A DNA stretch of 64,000 bases from Clostridium sp. Marseille-P299 (lineage in GTDB: Bacteria; Bacillota; Clostridia; Lachnospirales; Lachnospiraceae), in assembly GCF_900078195.1 (NCBI RefSeq), contig NZ_FJVE01000007.1, positions 930,001 to 994,000 on the forward strand, read 5' to 3'. Positions within the stretch are counted from its first letter, which is position 1. Every line of letters starts with the position of its first letter. Positions 1 to 9,358 of this stretch are shown here, piece after piece. The translations under genes were made by a program, and so were the position numbers. The notes beneath the pieces were generated by a model. That model saw only the letters and a list, made by a program, of their open reading frames with translations, was not told the DNA's origin and did not search any database.

Positions 1-1740
1 GATGAGTTTTATATGAATTCGTCCTATGTTTTAAATGCACCTTTACATAGTATTTTAAATATTGCAACCTCTGTAATTAACAAAATTGATGAACATGAGA
101 ACATGTATCGTGAGGTACTTTCTGATGCAATTATGATACAAGATATTACTAGTAATTTAATTGAAATTGTCAATGCAACCTTTGATGCTACACTTTTGCA
201 GAATAATCAATTGAAACTATCAAAAACACCAATTGATATGAAGATAGAAATTGAATTATTAGTCGAAAGTATAAAAGAGTTACTTGATAATAAAAGAATT
301 GAAATTGTTTCAGAAATTGGGGAATCATTAATTGTTATAGCGGATGAGGGGAGAGTTCAACAAATATTACATAACCTTTTAACGAATTCCATTTATAGCA
401 TGACAGAAGGGAAAATTATTATAAAGGGAGCTCAAAAGGGAAAGATGGTTTCCATTTCAGTCATAGATAATGGATGTGGTATTTCTAAAGAACAGCAAGA
501 GGAGATATTTAAACCTTATGTATCATTTCATTCCGAAGGAATTGGACTTGGGTTATATTTGTCCCGTCAGTTAGCGCTACATATGGATGGAAATCTTAAT
601 TTAGAATGGTCTAAATTAGGAAAAGGGAGTCAATTTGTATTAACATTACCTTCTTGTAGTGAGGAATTTAATGCGGAGGAAGAGAAGAATATAGGAGTTC
701 GATGTATCAATCAATTTAATCCTTATTCTCATAGCACGGTAAACGCAGAAAGTAATTCTAAAACCATATTGATTGTTGATGATGAGATGTTTAATATACA
801 AACGGCAGCTATTATCTTAGAAAGTGAAGGGTACAATATTGTTTCCGCTTGCTCTGGACATGAAGCTCTTAAAATGCTTGAGAAGTATAAAATTGATTTG
901 GTAATTTTAGATGTGATGATGCCAGGGGTTTCTGGGATAGCAACCTGCAAAAAAATAAGAGAGAAGTATTCCATAATTGAGTTGCCGATCTTACTTTCTA
1001 CAAGAATTAATGTAAATAATGATGTAAACCTTGGCTTATTAGCTCAAGCAAATGATACGATAACAAAGCCTTATATGGAAAAAGAGCTTAGGGCAAGAGT
1101 TAAAACCTTAATTTCACTAAAAACTTCATTTGAAGATGCAGCAAAAAGTGAGCAAGCTTTTTTACAAGCGCAGATTAAACCACATTTTATATACAATGCA
1201 ATCAATACAATTATCTCCTTTTGCTATACAGACTCTGAAAAGGCTGCTATGTTGCTTGCTGAATTTAGTAAGTATTTAAGACTTATATTTGATATCGATA
1301 ACATGAATATGTTTGTATCCGTTCAAAAAGAGCTAGAATTAGTAAAAGCTTATGTTGAGATACAGAATGCAAGATTTGGGGATCGATTTATTGTTAAGTA
1401 TGATATTGATCCTATATTACTTGAGGAACAGATTCCTTCATTGATGGTACAGCCTTTAGTGGAAAATGCAATTAGACATGGATATTACCAAGTACAAGGA
1501 ATAGCATATATTTATATTTCAATTAAAAAAGTTGATGAGAGGATAGTTATCGTAGTGAAAGACAATGGTATTGGAATGTCGAAGGAAAAGTTAGAGCTTC
1601 TAAAGAATAAGGAATATAAGACAACAGGAGTTGGGATTTGGAATATAAAACGAAGAATTGCCAAAATGAAAGACGCAACGATAAACATTCAAAGCGAAAT
1701 TAATAAAGGGACGATGGTAACAATCACAATGCCAATTTAA
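1..1740 (+). CDS. Hybrid sensor histidine kinase, 5' end outside the window
   Basis: The frame is open from base 1, so the true start and any sensor domain lie upstream. Visible order, numbered from base 1: a HisKA-like helix (about 1-60), a first ATPase domain (about 105-215, with DNGCGIS and GIGLGL boxes), a receiver domain (about 250-370, with VDDE, LDVMMPG and a TKPY lysine), a LytS-type His_kinase segment (QIKPHFIYN, about 390) and a second ATPase domain (DNGIGMS) to the C-terminus. Kinase-receiver-LytS chimeras of this kind usually carry an extracellular sensor at the N-terminus. In the first H-box the expected His is Tyr (TAT, bases 25-27), so this module probably cannot autophosphorylate in the usual way. 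The LytS-type His is present. The response regulator 42 bp downstream is the likely partner. The domain calls are firm; the signal is unknown. Confidence 0.88.
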   Translation, partial: DEFYMNSSYVLNAPLHSILNIATSVINKIDEHENMYREVLSDAIMIQDITSNLIEIVNATFDATLLQNNQLKLSKTPIDMKIEIELLVESIKELLDNKRIEIVSEIGESLIVIADEGRVQQILHNLLTNSIYSMTEGKIIIKGAQKGKMVSISVIDNGCGISKEQQEEIFKPYVSFHSEGIGLGLYLSRQLALHMDGNLNLEWSKLGKGSQFVLTLPSCSEEFNAEEEKNIGVRCINQFNPYSHSTVNAESNSKTILIVDDEMFNIQTAAIILESEGYNIVSACSGHEALKMLEKYKIDLVILDVMMPGVSGIATCKKIREKYSIIELPILLSTRINVNNDVNLGLLAQANDTITKPYMEKELRARVKTLISLKTSFEDAAKSEQAFLQAQIKPHFIYNAINTIISFCYTDSEKAAMLLAEFSKYLRLIFDIDNMNMFVSVQKELELVKAYVEIQNARFGDRFIVKYDIDPILLEEQIPSLMVQPLVENAIRHGYYQVQGIAYIYISIKKVDERIVIVVKDNGIGMSKEKLELLKNKEYKTTGVGIWNIKRRIAKMKDATINIQSEINKGTMVTITMPI

Positions 1741-1782
1741 TTGTGGGAGTTTAGACATCGATGTCGATGAAAGAGAGGTATT

Positions 1783-2919
1783 ATGAAAGTTGTAATAGTT
1801 GATGATGAGCTACCAAGTATTATTTTAATGAAAATGTTAATGAGTAAAAATGAATATCTTGAAGTGATTGGAGAATTTACAAATTCCTTAAAAGCACTTG
1901 AATATATTAAAGAAAACGTTCCTGATGTTATTTTTGTTGATGTTGAAATGCCGCAGATGACAGGGGTAGAACTGGCAACAGAGGTGATGCATTTTAATAG
2001 TAACATTCAGATTATATTTGTAACTGCTTTTGAAAAATATGCTTTGAAAGCATTTGATGTGAACGCTGTTAATTATATTTTAAAACCAATTACAGAAGAG
2101 GCATTAAATATAACAGTAACACGTCTTTTAAAGAATTATAATTATAGAGAACAAAATTTTTCATATCAGCAGGAAATAAATAAAATTGTGACGTTAGGGG
2201 AATATACTGTTTTCGGCAATCCCAGTGGTGAAAAAGTTCAATGGGCAACGGCGAAGGGGAAGGAGTTGTTCGCTTACTTTGTTTTACAAAGAGGGAAAGA
2301 AGTAGATAAATGGACACTTTGTGATATTCTATTTCCAGAAATGATTATAAAAAAAGCAGAACATAATTTACATAGTACAATTAGCAGATTAAAAGCTGCC
2401 CTAAAAAATATTGGAATTGAGAATATTATTTCTTGCGTAAAGGGAAATTATAAGATTGATATGTCTATGTTTTCCTGTGATATTTGGGAATGGAAAGAGT
2501 GGATTGAAAATAATCCTATCATAACGAAAGATAATCTATCATACTATGAAAAAGCGTTAAGTTTGTACGCTGGAGATTTATTTGCACCTGAAAATTATGT
2601 GTGGGCCTTGCCTGAACAAGAAAGAATAAATAAAGAGTTTATTAATAGTATGAAAAAGGTTGCTACATACTTTATGAATCGTGATAATTATAAGAAGGCA
2701 GAAGTTTATCTACTTGAATGTGTAAAATTAGATCCATACGATGAGGATATTGTAGAGCTATTAATGAAGACATATTACTTTACAGGAAAACGATTTGAGA
2801 TGAAAAAAGTTTATAATCAATTAGAAGATATCTTAAAGGATGAGCTTAATGTAAAACCAAGTGAATCGTTACAAAATATTTATAGAGAAATGCGAGTTAA
2901 TAATTTAAGAAAAATATAA
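1783..2919 (+). CDS. Response regulator with winged-helix and BTAD output domains
   Basis: This 378-residue protein has an N-terminal receiver domain (VDDE near residue 8, phospho-acceptor Asp in FVDVEMPQMTG near residue 50, TAF near 82, LKPI lysine near 102). A winged-helix-like DNA-binding region (about 140-225) and a tetratricopeptide-like bacterial transcriptional activator domain (about 235-370) follow. This is the SARP/BTAD type of transcription factor. The gene follows the hybrid kinase by 42 bp in the same direction, and a GAGAGGT ribosome site precedes its ATG, so the two form a likely operon. A strong terminator follows directly. The target genes cannot be read from the sequence. 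Confidence 0.88.
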   Translation: MKVVIVDDELPSIILMKMLMSKNEYLEVIGEFTNSLKALEYIKENVPDVIFVDVEMPQMTGVELATEVMHFNSNIQIIFVTAFEKYALKAFDVNAVNYILKPITEEALNITVTRLLKNYNYREQNFSYQQEINKIVTLGEYTVFGNPSGEKVQWATAKGKELFAYFVLQRGKEVDKWTLCDILFPEMIIKKAEHNLHSTISRLKAALKNIGIENIISCVKGNYKIDMSMFSCDIWEWKEWIENNPIITKDNLSYYEKALSLYAGDLFAPENYVWALPEQERINKEFINSMKKVATYFMNRDNYKKAEVYLLECVKLDPYDEDIVELLMKTYYFTGKRFEMKKVYNQLEDILKDELNVKPSESLQNIYREMRVNNLRKI

Positions 2920-2923
2920 ATGG

Positions 2924-2972
2924 AGCTACCCTACAAATAATGCGTTTATTCGTTTGTAGAGTAGCTTTTTTA
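2924..2972 (+). terminator. Rho-independent terminator after the response regulator
   Basis: An inverted repeat of about 14 bp (AGCTACCCTACAAA paired with TTTGTAGAGTAGCT, one mismatch) is followed by a T-run. It begins 5 bp after the stop codon of the regulator. Confidence 0.85.
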
Positions 2973-3143
2973 ATTATTAGGAAACTTCTCAAATCTGAAA
3001 AATAGTGTATAATAGAATAGAAATAAAAAATTGCATGACAAAAGAGCGAAGTGCGGACTTCGCGATGACTTTGATTATGATGTTTTTTGTTTTTGGTTCG
3101 AACTGCATTATTTGACGTTTGAGAAAGAAATTAGAGATTGGAT

Positions 3144-4268
3144 TTATCCATATCCCATTGCCTTTCGATATTGTTCAAATAGTGCAGTTTTTTTGTGGTA
3201 AACTTCTAGAACCAACATAGAAGAGCCACACTTCGAACATTTTAAAGGATCATATCCGAAGTTTAAAAGAATTGATTGTCTCCAATCAAGCAGGGATTTT
3301 AAGAACTTACGTTTTTCATCAGAAAGATATTTAAAAAGATGTTTTTCCTGCTTGTGATGCTTGGCATAAATACCGTAGTATCGCACCATTTTAAAGTGTT
3401 TTTCAGGTATATGTATAATCAGGCGCTTGATGAAATCAAGTGCAGGAATTGTTTCGGTTACAAGAGAATTATCTTCATGTTTTTTATAATGGAAAGTAAC
3501 TTGTTCACCATCATAGTGATCAATACGTGAGGAAGCGATTACTGGTCTGCCAAGGTAGCGAGTGATATATTTCACAGTCTGATCAGGAGTACAATCATTC
3601 GGCTTTGCACGAACGTAAAACCCATCAGAATGTAGCGTATACATTTCATTTTTTATTTTACGAAAAGAAGGACCGATACGATTCGTTAAGCGATCCAAAA
3701 GAACTTTTCGAAAAGCTTTCCGTAGAAAGTGATAATCAAAGTGTTTAACAATACGCCAGGGAGTATGGTTGCCAGCTCCACCTTCAGAGATAAGAGCATG
3801 GATATGAGGATTCCACTTCAAATCTCGACCAAAGGTATGAAGAACACAAACAATACCAGGAGTAAAGTTTTCAGATTTATTCAATTTAGAAAACATACGA
3901 AGAATTGCATCACGGACTGAATGAAAAAGTTCACCAAGAAGAGTGCGTTCGTTTAGAAAGAATGCACGCAGTTCTTCGGGGATAGTAAAAACGCAATGTC
4001 TGTGTACACAAGAAATAAGCTTAGATGATATGCGAAAAGATCGTTTTTGATTATACATGTTTCCACAAGAAGGACAAAAACGGCTTTTGCAGGTATAAGG
4101 AACAAACTTAAGCTCACCACAATCAGGGCAGCCCCAAAAGGCACCACCCTTAGATGAATCACCACAGTCTATCATCTTATTTACATTTTCAATGACAGAC
4201 TTACGTGGATGTAAAATATATAGTATCTCTTCATAATGTTCTTTAAAAATCTCTTTTAATCTACTCAT
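3144..4268 (-). CDS. IS91-family-like transposase (HUH/Y2, zinc-binding N-terminus)
   Basis: A 374-residue transposase that acts by a rolling-circle, tyrosine-dependent mechanism. Near residues 48-70 is a zinc-binding cluster (CPDCG, then CKSRFCPSCG). The HUH metal site is HIH in WNPHIHALISEGG (about residue 158), and the candidate catalytic tyrosines lie in VKYITRYLGRP (about 245). A second CxxC pair (CSKCG) sits near the C-terminus. The length is near normal for this family and no frameshift is seen, so the gene may be active. It is isolated on the minus strand between a terminator and the surface-protein gene, as expected for an insertion. Confidence 0.85.
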   Translation of the reverse strand: MSRLKEIFKEHYEEILYILHPRKSVIENVNKMIDCGDSSKGGAFWGCPDCGELKFVPYTCKSRFCPSCGNMYNQKRSFRISSKLISCVHRHCVFTIPEELRAFFLNERTLLGELFHSVRDAILRMFSKLNKSENFTPGIVCVLHTFGRDLKWNPHIHALISEGGAGNHTPWRIVKHFDYHFLRKAFRKVLLDRLTNRIGPSFRKIKNEMYTLHSDGFYVRAKPNDCTPDQTVKYITRYLGRPVIASSRIDHYDGEQVTFHYKKHEDNSLVTETIPALDFIKRLIIHIPEKHFKMVRYYGIYAKHHKQEKHLFKYLSDEKRKFLKSLLDWRQSILLNFGYDPLKCSKCGSSMLVLEVYHKKTALFEQYRKAMGYG

Positions 4269-4303
4269 GATACTATTATGAAGGAAGTTTAAGAAAAAAG
4301 AAA

Positions 4304-4366
4304 CCCCTTCCCCTCATGATTGAGGGGCCAGGGGAGTTGAGAGTGTCGTAGACACTTTGTTCTGTC
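4304..4366. repeat. Two adjacent GC-rich hairpins at one end of the IS91-like element
   Basis: 4304-4334 folds as CCCC-TT-CCCCTCA, loop TGAT, TGAGGGG-CCA-GGGG. 4343-4355 folds as GTGTC, loop GTA, GACAC, and continues into TTTGTTCTG. The second hairpin and its tail closely resemble 60852-60879, about 56 kb away in this window. Confidence 0.6.
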
Positions 4367-4446
4367 ATTTTAAGTAATTTCTTGTGAGTTTTTTGTGAGA
4401 ATCAATTGATATAGTGTAAGTAACAATATTTCAAGGAGGAAAAAGT

Positions 4447-7400
4447 ATGAAGAACAAAAGGAACTTAACTTATCTTCTTATAATAACTTTACTTATACAA
4501 ATGATTCTACCGATGACAAGTATAAATACGTATGCAATGCTAAATGAAAATAACTTAGAGTCGGCTGAGAATGAAGTTGAATTGATTCAAGTAGCATCTG
4601 GGTCTGCGATAACACCAGAAGTTGCAACAGGCTCTGCGTTTTATATTAATAGAGTAGAGATTAAGGATCAAGATGGACATGACTTTAAAGGCACAGTAAA
4701 AACAGATTCAAAGATAACATTAGGATATCACTATGAAATACCGAATGAAGAAATAGTAGATACCACAAAGGTACATACTCTCACCATACCAGATGAGATT
4801 AAAATTATTGAAGAAAAAGAATTTGATCTTATGCATGGTACCAGGGCAATAGTAAAAGTTCACATATATAAGGATAATACAATTACCTATCAATTTTATG
4901 ACGCGGTGAATGATACAGAGTTTTTGAATGATAGGGAAGGGTATATTGAGATATATAGTGAGTTTAATAAAGAAGTAATTGGAAATGAAGGAGAAAGAGA
5001 TATACTGTTTGAAATCGCTGGGAATGCTTCATATCCAGTCAACGTTAAGTTTGAAAAGATAGATGAAAAAGTAGATATTTCAATCAATAAATATGGTAGC
5101 TATGATACGAGTACCAATGAGATTACATGGACAATTGAAGTTGAGCCTAAGTCTGTACCGTACTTAATTCCTGTAACTGGGGCTGCTATCACAGATATTA
5201 TCCAGAAAGGACAAGTATTTGTACCGAATTCAACAGCGCTAAATGGAGTTGAAACTACCGATAATTTTATTTATGATGAAAATACGAAGACCCTTACCTA
5301 TACATTTGATGGTGCAATAAATACAACTGCAAATGAAAAGAACGTGATATCCTTTAAAACTAAGGCGAATACGGATGCGTTCATATCAGAAGACCAATGG
5401 GTACAATTTAATAATAAAGCACAGATTAGTTATACCGATATTACAGGTGAGAGTAAAACAGAAGATAGTAAGGAAGCTACCGTTGGAACCACAGTTAATT
5501 TTATTGATAAAAGTGGTAGTTATTTAGCACAGGATCAAGTGATTAATTGGACCGTTAGCATAAATAAAAATAATTTAACCATCAAAAATGCTAAGCTTAT
5601 TGATAAAATTCCAAAGGGATTAACCTTAGATGAAAGTTCAATTAAAATAGTGAATAAATCAACTGGTGAAGCATTTACTACAGGAAGTTATCAGTATAAG
5701 GATGACATATTTACATATGAATTTGAACAAGATATTAATGCAACCTATGACATAACCTACACTACAACCGTAACAGATCCTGACGCGTTTAATACAAATA
5801 AGAAAGAGTTTAAAAATGAAGCTCAGTTTATAGGTGATGGGGTACCGGATAATGCTAAGGCTGGTTTTCTTGTAGGTATAGCAACGAATATTATTAGTAA
5901 AAAGGGAGTTAAATATGACCCAAAAACTCATATCATATCTTGGGAGATAGTTGTTAATAGCAACAAAATAGCCATTAATAATGCAATGATTAGTGATGAT
6001 ATTCCATCTGGTTTGAAATATGTAGACGGTTCATTGGTAGTTACTAAGGATGGTAGAGAAGTTAACCTAAATGGACTTACCTATACTGATCTACCAGATG
6101 ATGCAAAGAAAACTGGTAATTTTACATATAAGTTTGGTGACATTAGTGATACCTATGTCGTTACTTTTAAAACAGAAGTACTTGATAACAATGCTTATGC
6201 TACAAATGGTACGAAATATTATGAAAATATAGTTTACTTAACCGGAAAACATCCTACGACTGGTAACAATATTGGTGATGAGGCCAAAGGCACACAACAA
6301 GTAACCAGCGAAGTAATAAAAAAGGAAGCAGCGGGATATGATCATATAACTCGCGAAACATCTTGGAAGATTATAGTAAATAAGAATGAGATGTTAATGG
6401 ACAATTCTTACGTAGAAGATGTAATTGGTAAATATGAAGAACTTGTAGATGGTTCTGTTATGATCAATGGAATGAAAGCTACCTTGGGAGGTAATGCCGA
6501 TGTAAAAGGTACTTACTATTATGATAAAGCGACTAAGAAGTTGACTTATAATTTTCCTTCTCAAATTACAGAAATACAAACAATAACATTTAAGACTAAG
6601 ATTGTGGATTTATCTATATTTAAGACAAATGCTGACCAAAGTCTTACAAACACAGCTGTCCTGTATGGAGACGATATACCGAATGATGTTCACTCTACGG
6701 CAAGTCAAAAGATTAACAATATTTTGGTCGGCAAAGAAGGTTTCTATGTCAATAGTAAAGATTATATAGACTGGGAAGTTAATATCAATCAAAATAATAT
6801 AAAAATTACAGCTCCGATTCTTGAGGACATCTTACAAAATGGTCTTGAATTAGATGCAGCAACGGTTAAACTTGTAAAAGTTGATACAGCGGCGGATGGA
6901 AAATTTGTAGAGAAAGAAGATGTAACGAAAACTCTACTTGATGTAAGCTATGATATGAAAACAAGAAAAGTAATATTCAAGTTTACAGGAGATATCGAAA
7001 GTGCTTATCGATTGACTTTTAGAACAGATATAGAACCTGCTTATAATACGGCGACTTTTAATAATTCAATATCCTTAAAAGGACTTGATAGTACTCAAAT
7101 AGGACATGCAAGCGCAATTACAGTAAGCTTCCAAAATTCAAGCGGTGGTGCATCTGGTTCAGGAAGAGGAAGTATAGCAATTTATAAATTGGATGATTCA
7201 GATAAAAAACCTTTATCTGGGGCAATTTTTGAATTATTAGATTTGTATAATAATCCAATAAAAGTATCTAACGCAACAGATACAGATGGAAAAGCCTTAT
7301 TCACTGGATTAAAATATGGTAATGTTTATACCATTAGAGAAAAAGTTGCACCAACTGGTTATGTGCTTAGTGATAAACCTTATAGGTTTACAGTGGAAGA

Positions 7401-8586
7401 TAAGGATAATGCAAAAAACATATCTTATAACTTTGTTAATGAGATAATTAAAGGTAATATCCGATTTGAGAAAGTAGATGAAAAACAACAATCACTAAAA
7501 GGTGCAGCGTTTACATTGTATGCAGCGAGTGATCAAAATTTTATAACTCCAATTGCTACAGCTATAAGTGATGTAGATGGAATCGTTGAATTTAAAAATG
7601 TTGCATACGGCATTTATAAAATTAAAGAAACCTTAGCTCCAGAGGGATACCAGTTATCTGAGCAAATAATAACTGCTACAATTGGTGAGGGTGATAATGG
7701 AAAGACAGTAACCGCGAATCCATCAAGTGTCTCAAATAAAAAAATTGTAACCCCAACACCAAAACCAACAGAAATACCGACGCCGGGACCAACAGATATA
7801 CCAACACCAGAACCAACAGATAAACCAACACCAGAACCAACAGATAAACCAACGCCGGGACCAACAGAGGCGCCAACACCAGGACCAACAGAGACACCAA
7901 CGCCAAGTCCAACAGATAAACCAACACCAGAACCAACAGAGATACCAACGCCTGGACCAACAGAAACGCCAACACCAGGACCGACAGATACACCAATACC
8001 AAGTCCAACAGAAACACCGGACCCAGGGCCAACGAATACACCAACACCAAGTCCAACAAAAACACCAGACCTAGGGACAACGAATACGCCAACACCTGGA
8101 CCAACCAAGGCACCGGAGCTAGAGCCAACAAAAACACCAACACCAAGTCCTACAGAAGCACCAGTGGCAGAACTAACCATTACTCCAACTCCAAAGGGAC
8201 GTATCAAAGAGAAAACCCCGAAGAATAGTCCTAAGAATGGAAAAGTAGAAGTGCCCGAAGGTGGAAATCCAACAGTAAACGAATCTCCTGTAAATGGAAA
8301 GATAACCGTCGATGAGGATGGAAATTGGACGTATACACCTGATAAAAACTTTGTTGGTAAGGATAAATTTACTATTACAATTACTGATGAAGATGGACAA
8401 AGAGAAGATATTATAATTGAGATTGATGTTGGGGACGTACCAAAAGGTAATGCTATAGTAGATAAAGAACTTCCGAAAACAGGAGAGACTTCACCATGGA
8501 TTTTTTATATTGTAGGAGGTTTTATGGTATTAATGGGAATTAGCGGTTTTGTTTTAGGAAAGAAAAAAATAAAAGCAAGGAACTAG
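4447..8586 (+). CDS. LPKTG-anchored modular surface protein (adhesin-like)
   Basis: A 1379-residue wall protein. It has an N-terminal signal peptide (about 1-31), then five divergent repeats of roughly 135-150 residues. Each repeat starts with a K-x-G-x-Y followed by a W-x-I/V element (near residues 210, 353, 483, 624 and 760) and resembles the adhesive domains of collagen- and fibrinogen-binding adhesins. Two Cna_B/SpaA-type domains follow (about 908-990 and 1003-1095). They carry the Lys and Glu expected to form isopeptide bonds (IYK...IREKVAP and FEK...IKETLAP). A Pro-Thr linker (about 1100-1250) and a cadherin-like domain (about 1270-1335) precede the sorting signal: LPKTG at 1342-1346, a hydrophobic helix and a basic tail. 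A CAAGGAGGA ribosome site precedes the ATG. The ligand is unknown; attachment to plant or host polymer is a guess. Confidence 0.9.
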   Translation: MKNKRNLTYLLIITLLIQMILPMTSINTYAMLNENNLESAENEVELIQVASGSAITPEVATGSAFYINRVEIKDQDGHDFKGTVKTDSKITLGYHYEIPNEEIVDTTKVHTLTIPDEIKIIEEKEFDLMHGTRAIVKVHIYKDNTITYQFYDAVNDTEFLNDREGYIEIYSEFNKEVIGNEGERDILFEIAGNASYPVNVKFEKIDEKVDISINKYGSYDTSTNEITWTIEVEPKSVPYLIPVTGAAITDIIQKGQVFVPNSTALNGVETTDNFIYDENTKTLTYTFDGAINTTANEKNVISFKTKANTDAFISEDQWVQFNNKAQISYTDITGESKTEDSKEATVGTTVNFIDKSGSYLAQDQVINWTVSINKNNLTIKNAKLIDKIPKGLTLDESSIKIVNKSTGEAFTTGSYQYKDDIFTYEFEQDINATYDITYTTTVTDPDAFNTNKKEFKNEAQFIGDGVPDNAKAGFLVGIATNIISKKGVKYDPKTHIISWEIVVNSNKIAINNAMISDDIPSGLKYVDGSLVVTKDGREVNLNGLTYTDLPDDAKKTGNFTYKFGDISDTYVVTFKTEVLDNNAYATNGTKYYENIVYLTGKHPTTGNNIGDEAKGTQQVTSEVIKKEAAGYDHITRETSWKIIVNKNEMLMDNSYVEDVIGKYEELVDGSVMINGMKATLGGNADVKGTYYYDKATKKLTYNFPSQITEIQTITFKTKIVDLSIFKTNADQSLTNTAVLYGDDIPNDVHSTASQKINNILVGKEGFYVNSKDYIDWEVNINQNNIKITAPILEDILQNGLELDAATVKLVKVDTAADGKFVEKEDVTKTLLDVSYDMKTRKVIFKFTGDIESAYRLTFRTDIEPAYNTATFNNSISLKGLDSTQIGHASAITVSFQNSSGGASGSGRGSIAIYKLDDSDKKPLSGAIFELLDLYNNPIKVSNATDTDGKALFTGLKYGNVYTIREKVAPTGYVLSDKPYRFTVEDKDNAKNISYNFVNEIIKGNIRFEKVDEKQQSLKGAAFTLYAASDQNFITPIATAISDVDGIVEFKNVAYGIYKIKETLAPEGYQLSEQIITATIGEGDNGKTVTANPSSVSNKKIVTPTPKPTEIPTPGPTDIPTPEPTDKPTPEPTDKPTPGPTEAPTPGPTETPTPSPTDKPTPEPTEIPTPGPTETPTPGPTDTPIPSPTETPDPGPTNTPTPSPTKTPDLGTTNTPTPGPTKAPELEPTKTPTPSPTEAPVAELTITPTPKGRIKEKTPKNSPKNGKVEVPEGGNPTVNESPVNGKITVDEDGNWTYTPDKNFVGKDKFTITITDEDGQREDIIIEIDVGDVPKGNAIVDKELPKTGETSPWIFYIVGGFMVLMGISGFVLGKKKIKARN
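7750..8190 (+). repeat. Pro-Thr-rich tandem coding repeat
   Basis: About 440 bp encodes repeats of the type PTPGPTE, PTPEPTD and PTPSPTK, with an 18-21 bp period (ACCAACACCAGGACCAACAG and variants). It acts as an extended spacer through the peptidoglycan. The repeat creates long spurious frames on the opposite strand. Such tracts tend to change length by slippage. Confidence 0.9.
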
Positions 8587-8601
8587 AATTTATATCTAAA
8601 A

Positions 8602-8644
8602 GGAAAGCATAATTAAGTGAGAGCTTAATTTATGCTTTCTTTTA
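8602..8644 (+). terminator. Terminator after the surface-protein gene
   Basis: GAAAGCATAATTAAG pairs with CTTAATTTATGCTTTC (one bulge) across a short loop, followed by TTTT. It starts 16 bp after the stop codon. Confidence 0.85.
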
Positions 8645-8646
8645 TG

Positions 8647-8675
8647 TTGTAAACAGCAAATATACTACTTATAAT
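8647..8675 (+). promoter_or_regulatory. Candidate sigma-A promoter of the DUF6933-like gene
   Basis: TTGTAA at 8647-8652 and a perfect TATAAT at 8670-8675 are separated by 17 bp and lie 70 bp upstream of the next start codon. Confidence 0.5.
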
Positions 8676-8680
8676 GTGTA

Positions 8681-8716
8681 GTAAAAGTAAAAGTAAAAGT
8701 AAATGTAAATGTAGAA
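8681..8716 (+). repeat. Hexanucleotide tandem repeat in a 5' leader
   Basis: Six consecutive hexamers read GTAAAA three times, GTAAAT twice, then GTAGAA. They lie between the candidate promoter and the ribosome site of the next gene, so the repeat number would change leader length. Confidence 0.7.
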
Positions 8717-8744
8717 AAAAATTGTGAAGATTGGAGTAAAAAAG

Positions 8745-9272
8745 ATGCAATTAGGAATAACAATTCCACTTCAAAAACATTTGAAAATGAAGGCACCTTC
8801 GTATGGAGAACCAATAGATCTATTTTTTTGTTGGGAGATACATGTAATTAAATATCAAGGCAAAAATACTTTGGTTGCTGTTAACGCAAATAATAGATTT
8901 ATAGTTTTATTAGTAGGAATGAAAGCCGCTGATTGGAAAGACTTAACCACTCGAGTAGAAGAAGCAATTGAATTAGGAATGCTAAGTGAAGGCTATACAA
9001 AAGAGCAAATTGATTCTTATTTCAATTTAGCAGGAGCTCCTGTTATAACAAAAACACATGGAAGAAAGCCAGTGGCAGGACTGAATAAAGCTATAGAATT
9101 TTTGTACTATATTGCAGATCCAATAGATCCAGATAATCTATATCAACAGTTACATTGTAAGATTATCAACAAAGATATATGTTCACCAATAGGATTTGAG
9201 GAATATGGCTATCCAGTAGAATTCTTTAAAAAAGATATGGAGCGTCTAGGAATCATAAACAATATTTCTTAA
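8745..9272 (+). CDS. DUF6933-like protein
   Basis: A 175-residue soluble protein of unknown function. The sequence (MQLGITIPLQKHLK at the start, an NANNRF segment near residue 47, and TKTHGRKP near 102) resembles my recollection of the DUF6933 family, which is common in clostridia and has no established role. A GTG at 8724 would extend it by seven residues. I prefer ATG 8745 because TTGGAG at 8731-8736 is well spaced for it and the family starts there. It is 86 bp upstream of the laccase-like gene with no terminator between, so the two may be co-transcribed. Confidence 0.75.
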   Translation: MQLGITIPLQKHLKMKAPSYGEPIDLFFCWEIHVIKYQGKNTLVAVNANNRFIVLLVGMKAADWKDLTTRVEEAIELGMLSEGYTKEQIDSYFNLAGAPVITKTHGRKPVAGLNKAIEFLYYIADPIDPDNLYQQLHCKIINKDICSPIGFEEYGYPVEFFKKDMERLGIINNIS

Positions 9273-9358
9273 TAATCGACATGAACAGACACAAACCAAC
9301 AAAACTAACATACAATATCATATCTAATATTGATTTTAAAAATAAAGAGGTGTTGTTT

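Larger units (their letters stand above)
3036..4370 (-). mobile_element. IS91-like (HUH/Y2) insertion element, boundaries approximate
   Basis: A single transposase gene is flanked by non-coding DNA carrying GC-rich hairpins. On the 3' side of the gene, 3046-3063 forms a perfect 7-bp stem (GCGAAGT/ACTTCGC). On the 5' side, 4304-4334 forms a compound stem (CCCC..CCCCTCA/TGAGGGG..GGGG) and 4343-4355 forms GTGTC-GTA-GACAC followed by TTTGTTC. IS91 elements lack long terminal inverted repeats, end in hairpins and prefer GTTC or CTTG next to one end, which fits in general terms. No target duplication is expected for this family, so the exact ends cannot be fixed here. Confidence 0.5.

Noticed and set aside
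4380..4446. Sigma-A promoter directly upstream of the surface-protein gene
   Set aside because: TTGTGA and TATAGT elements exist but the spacings (11 or 22 bp) do not fit.
7614..8207. Long Val/Gly-rich open frames on the minus strand (also 7676-8146)
   Set aside because: They are the complement of the Pro-Thr coding repeat; the composition is an artefact and no ribosome site is present.
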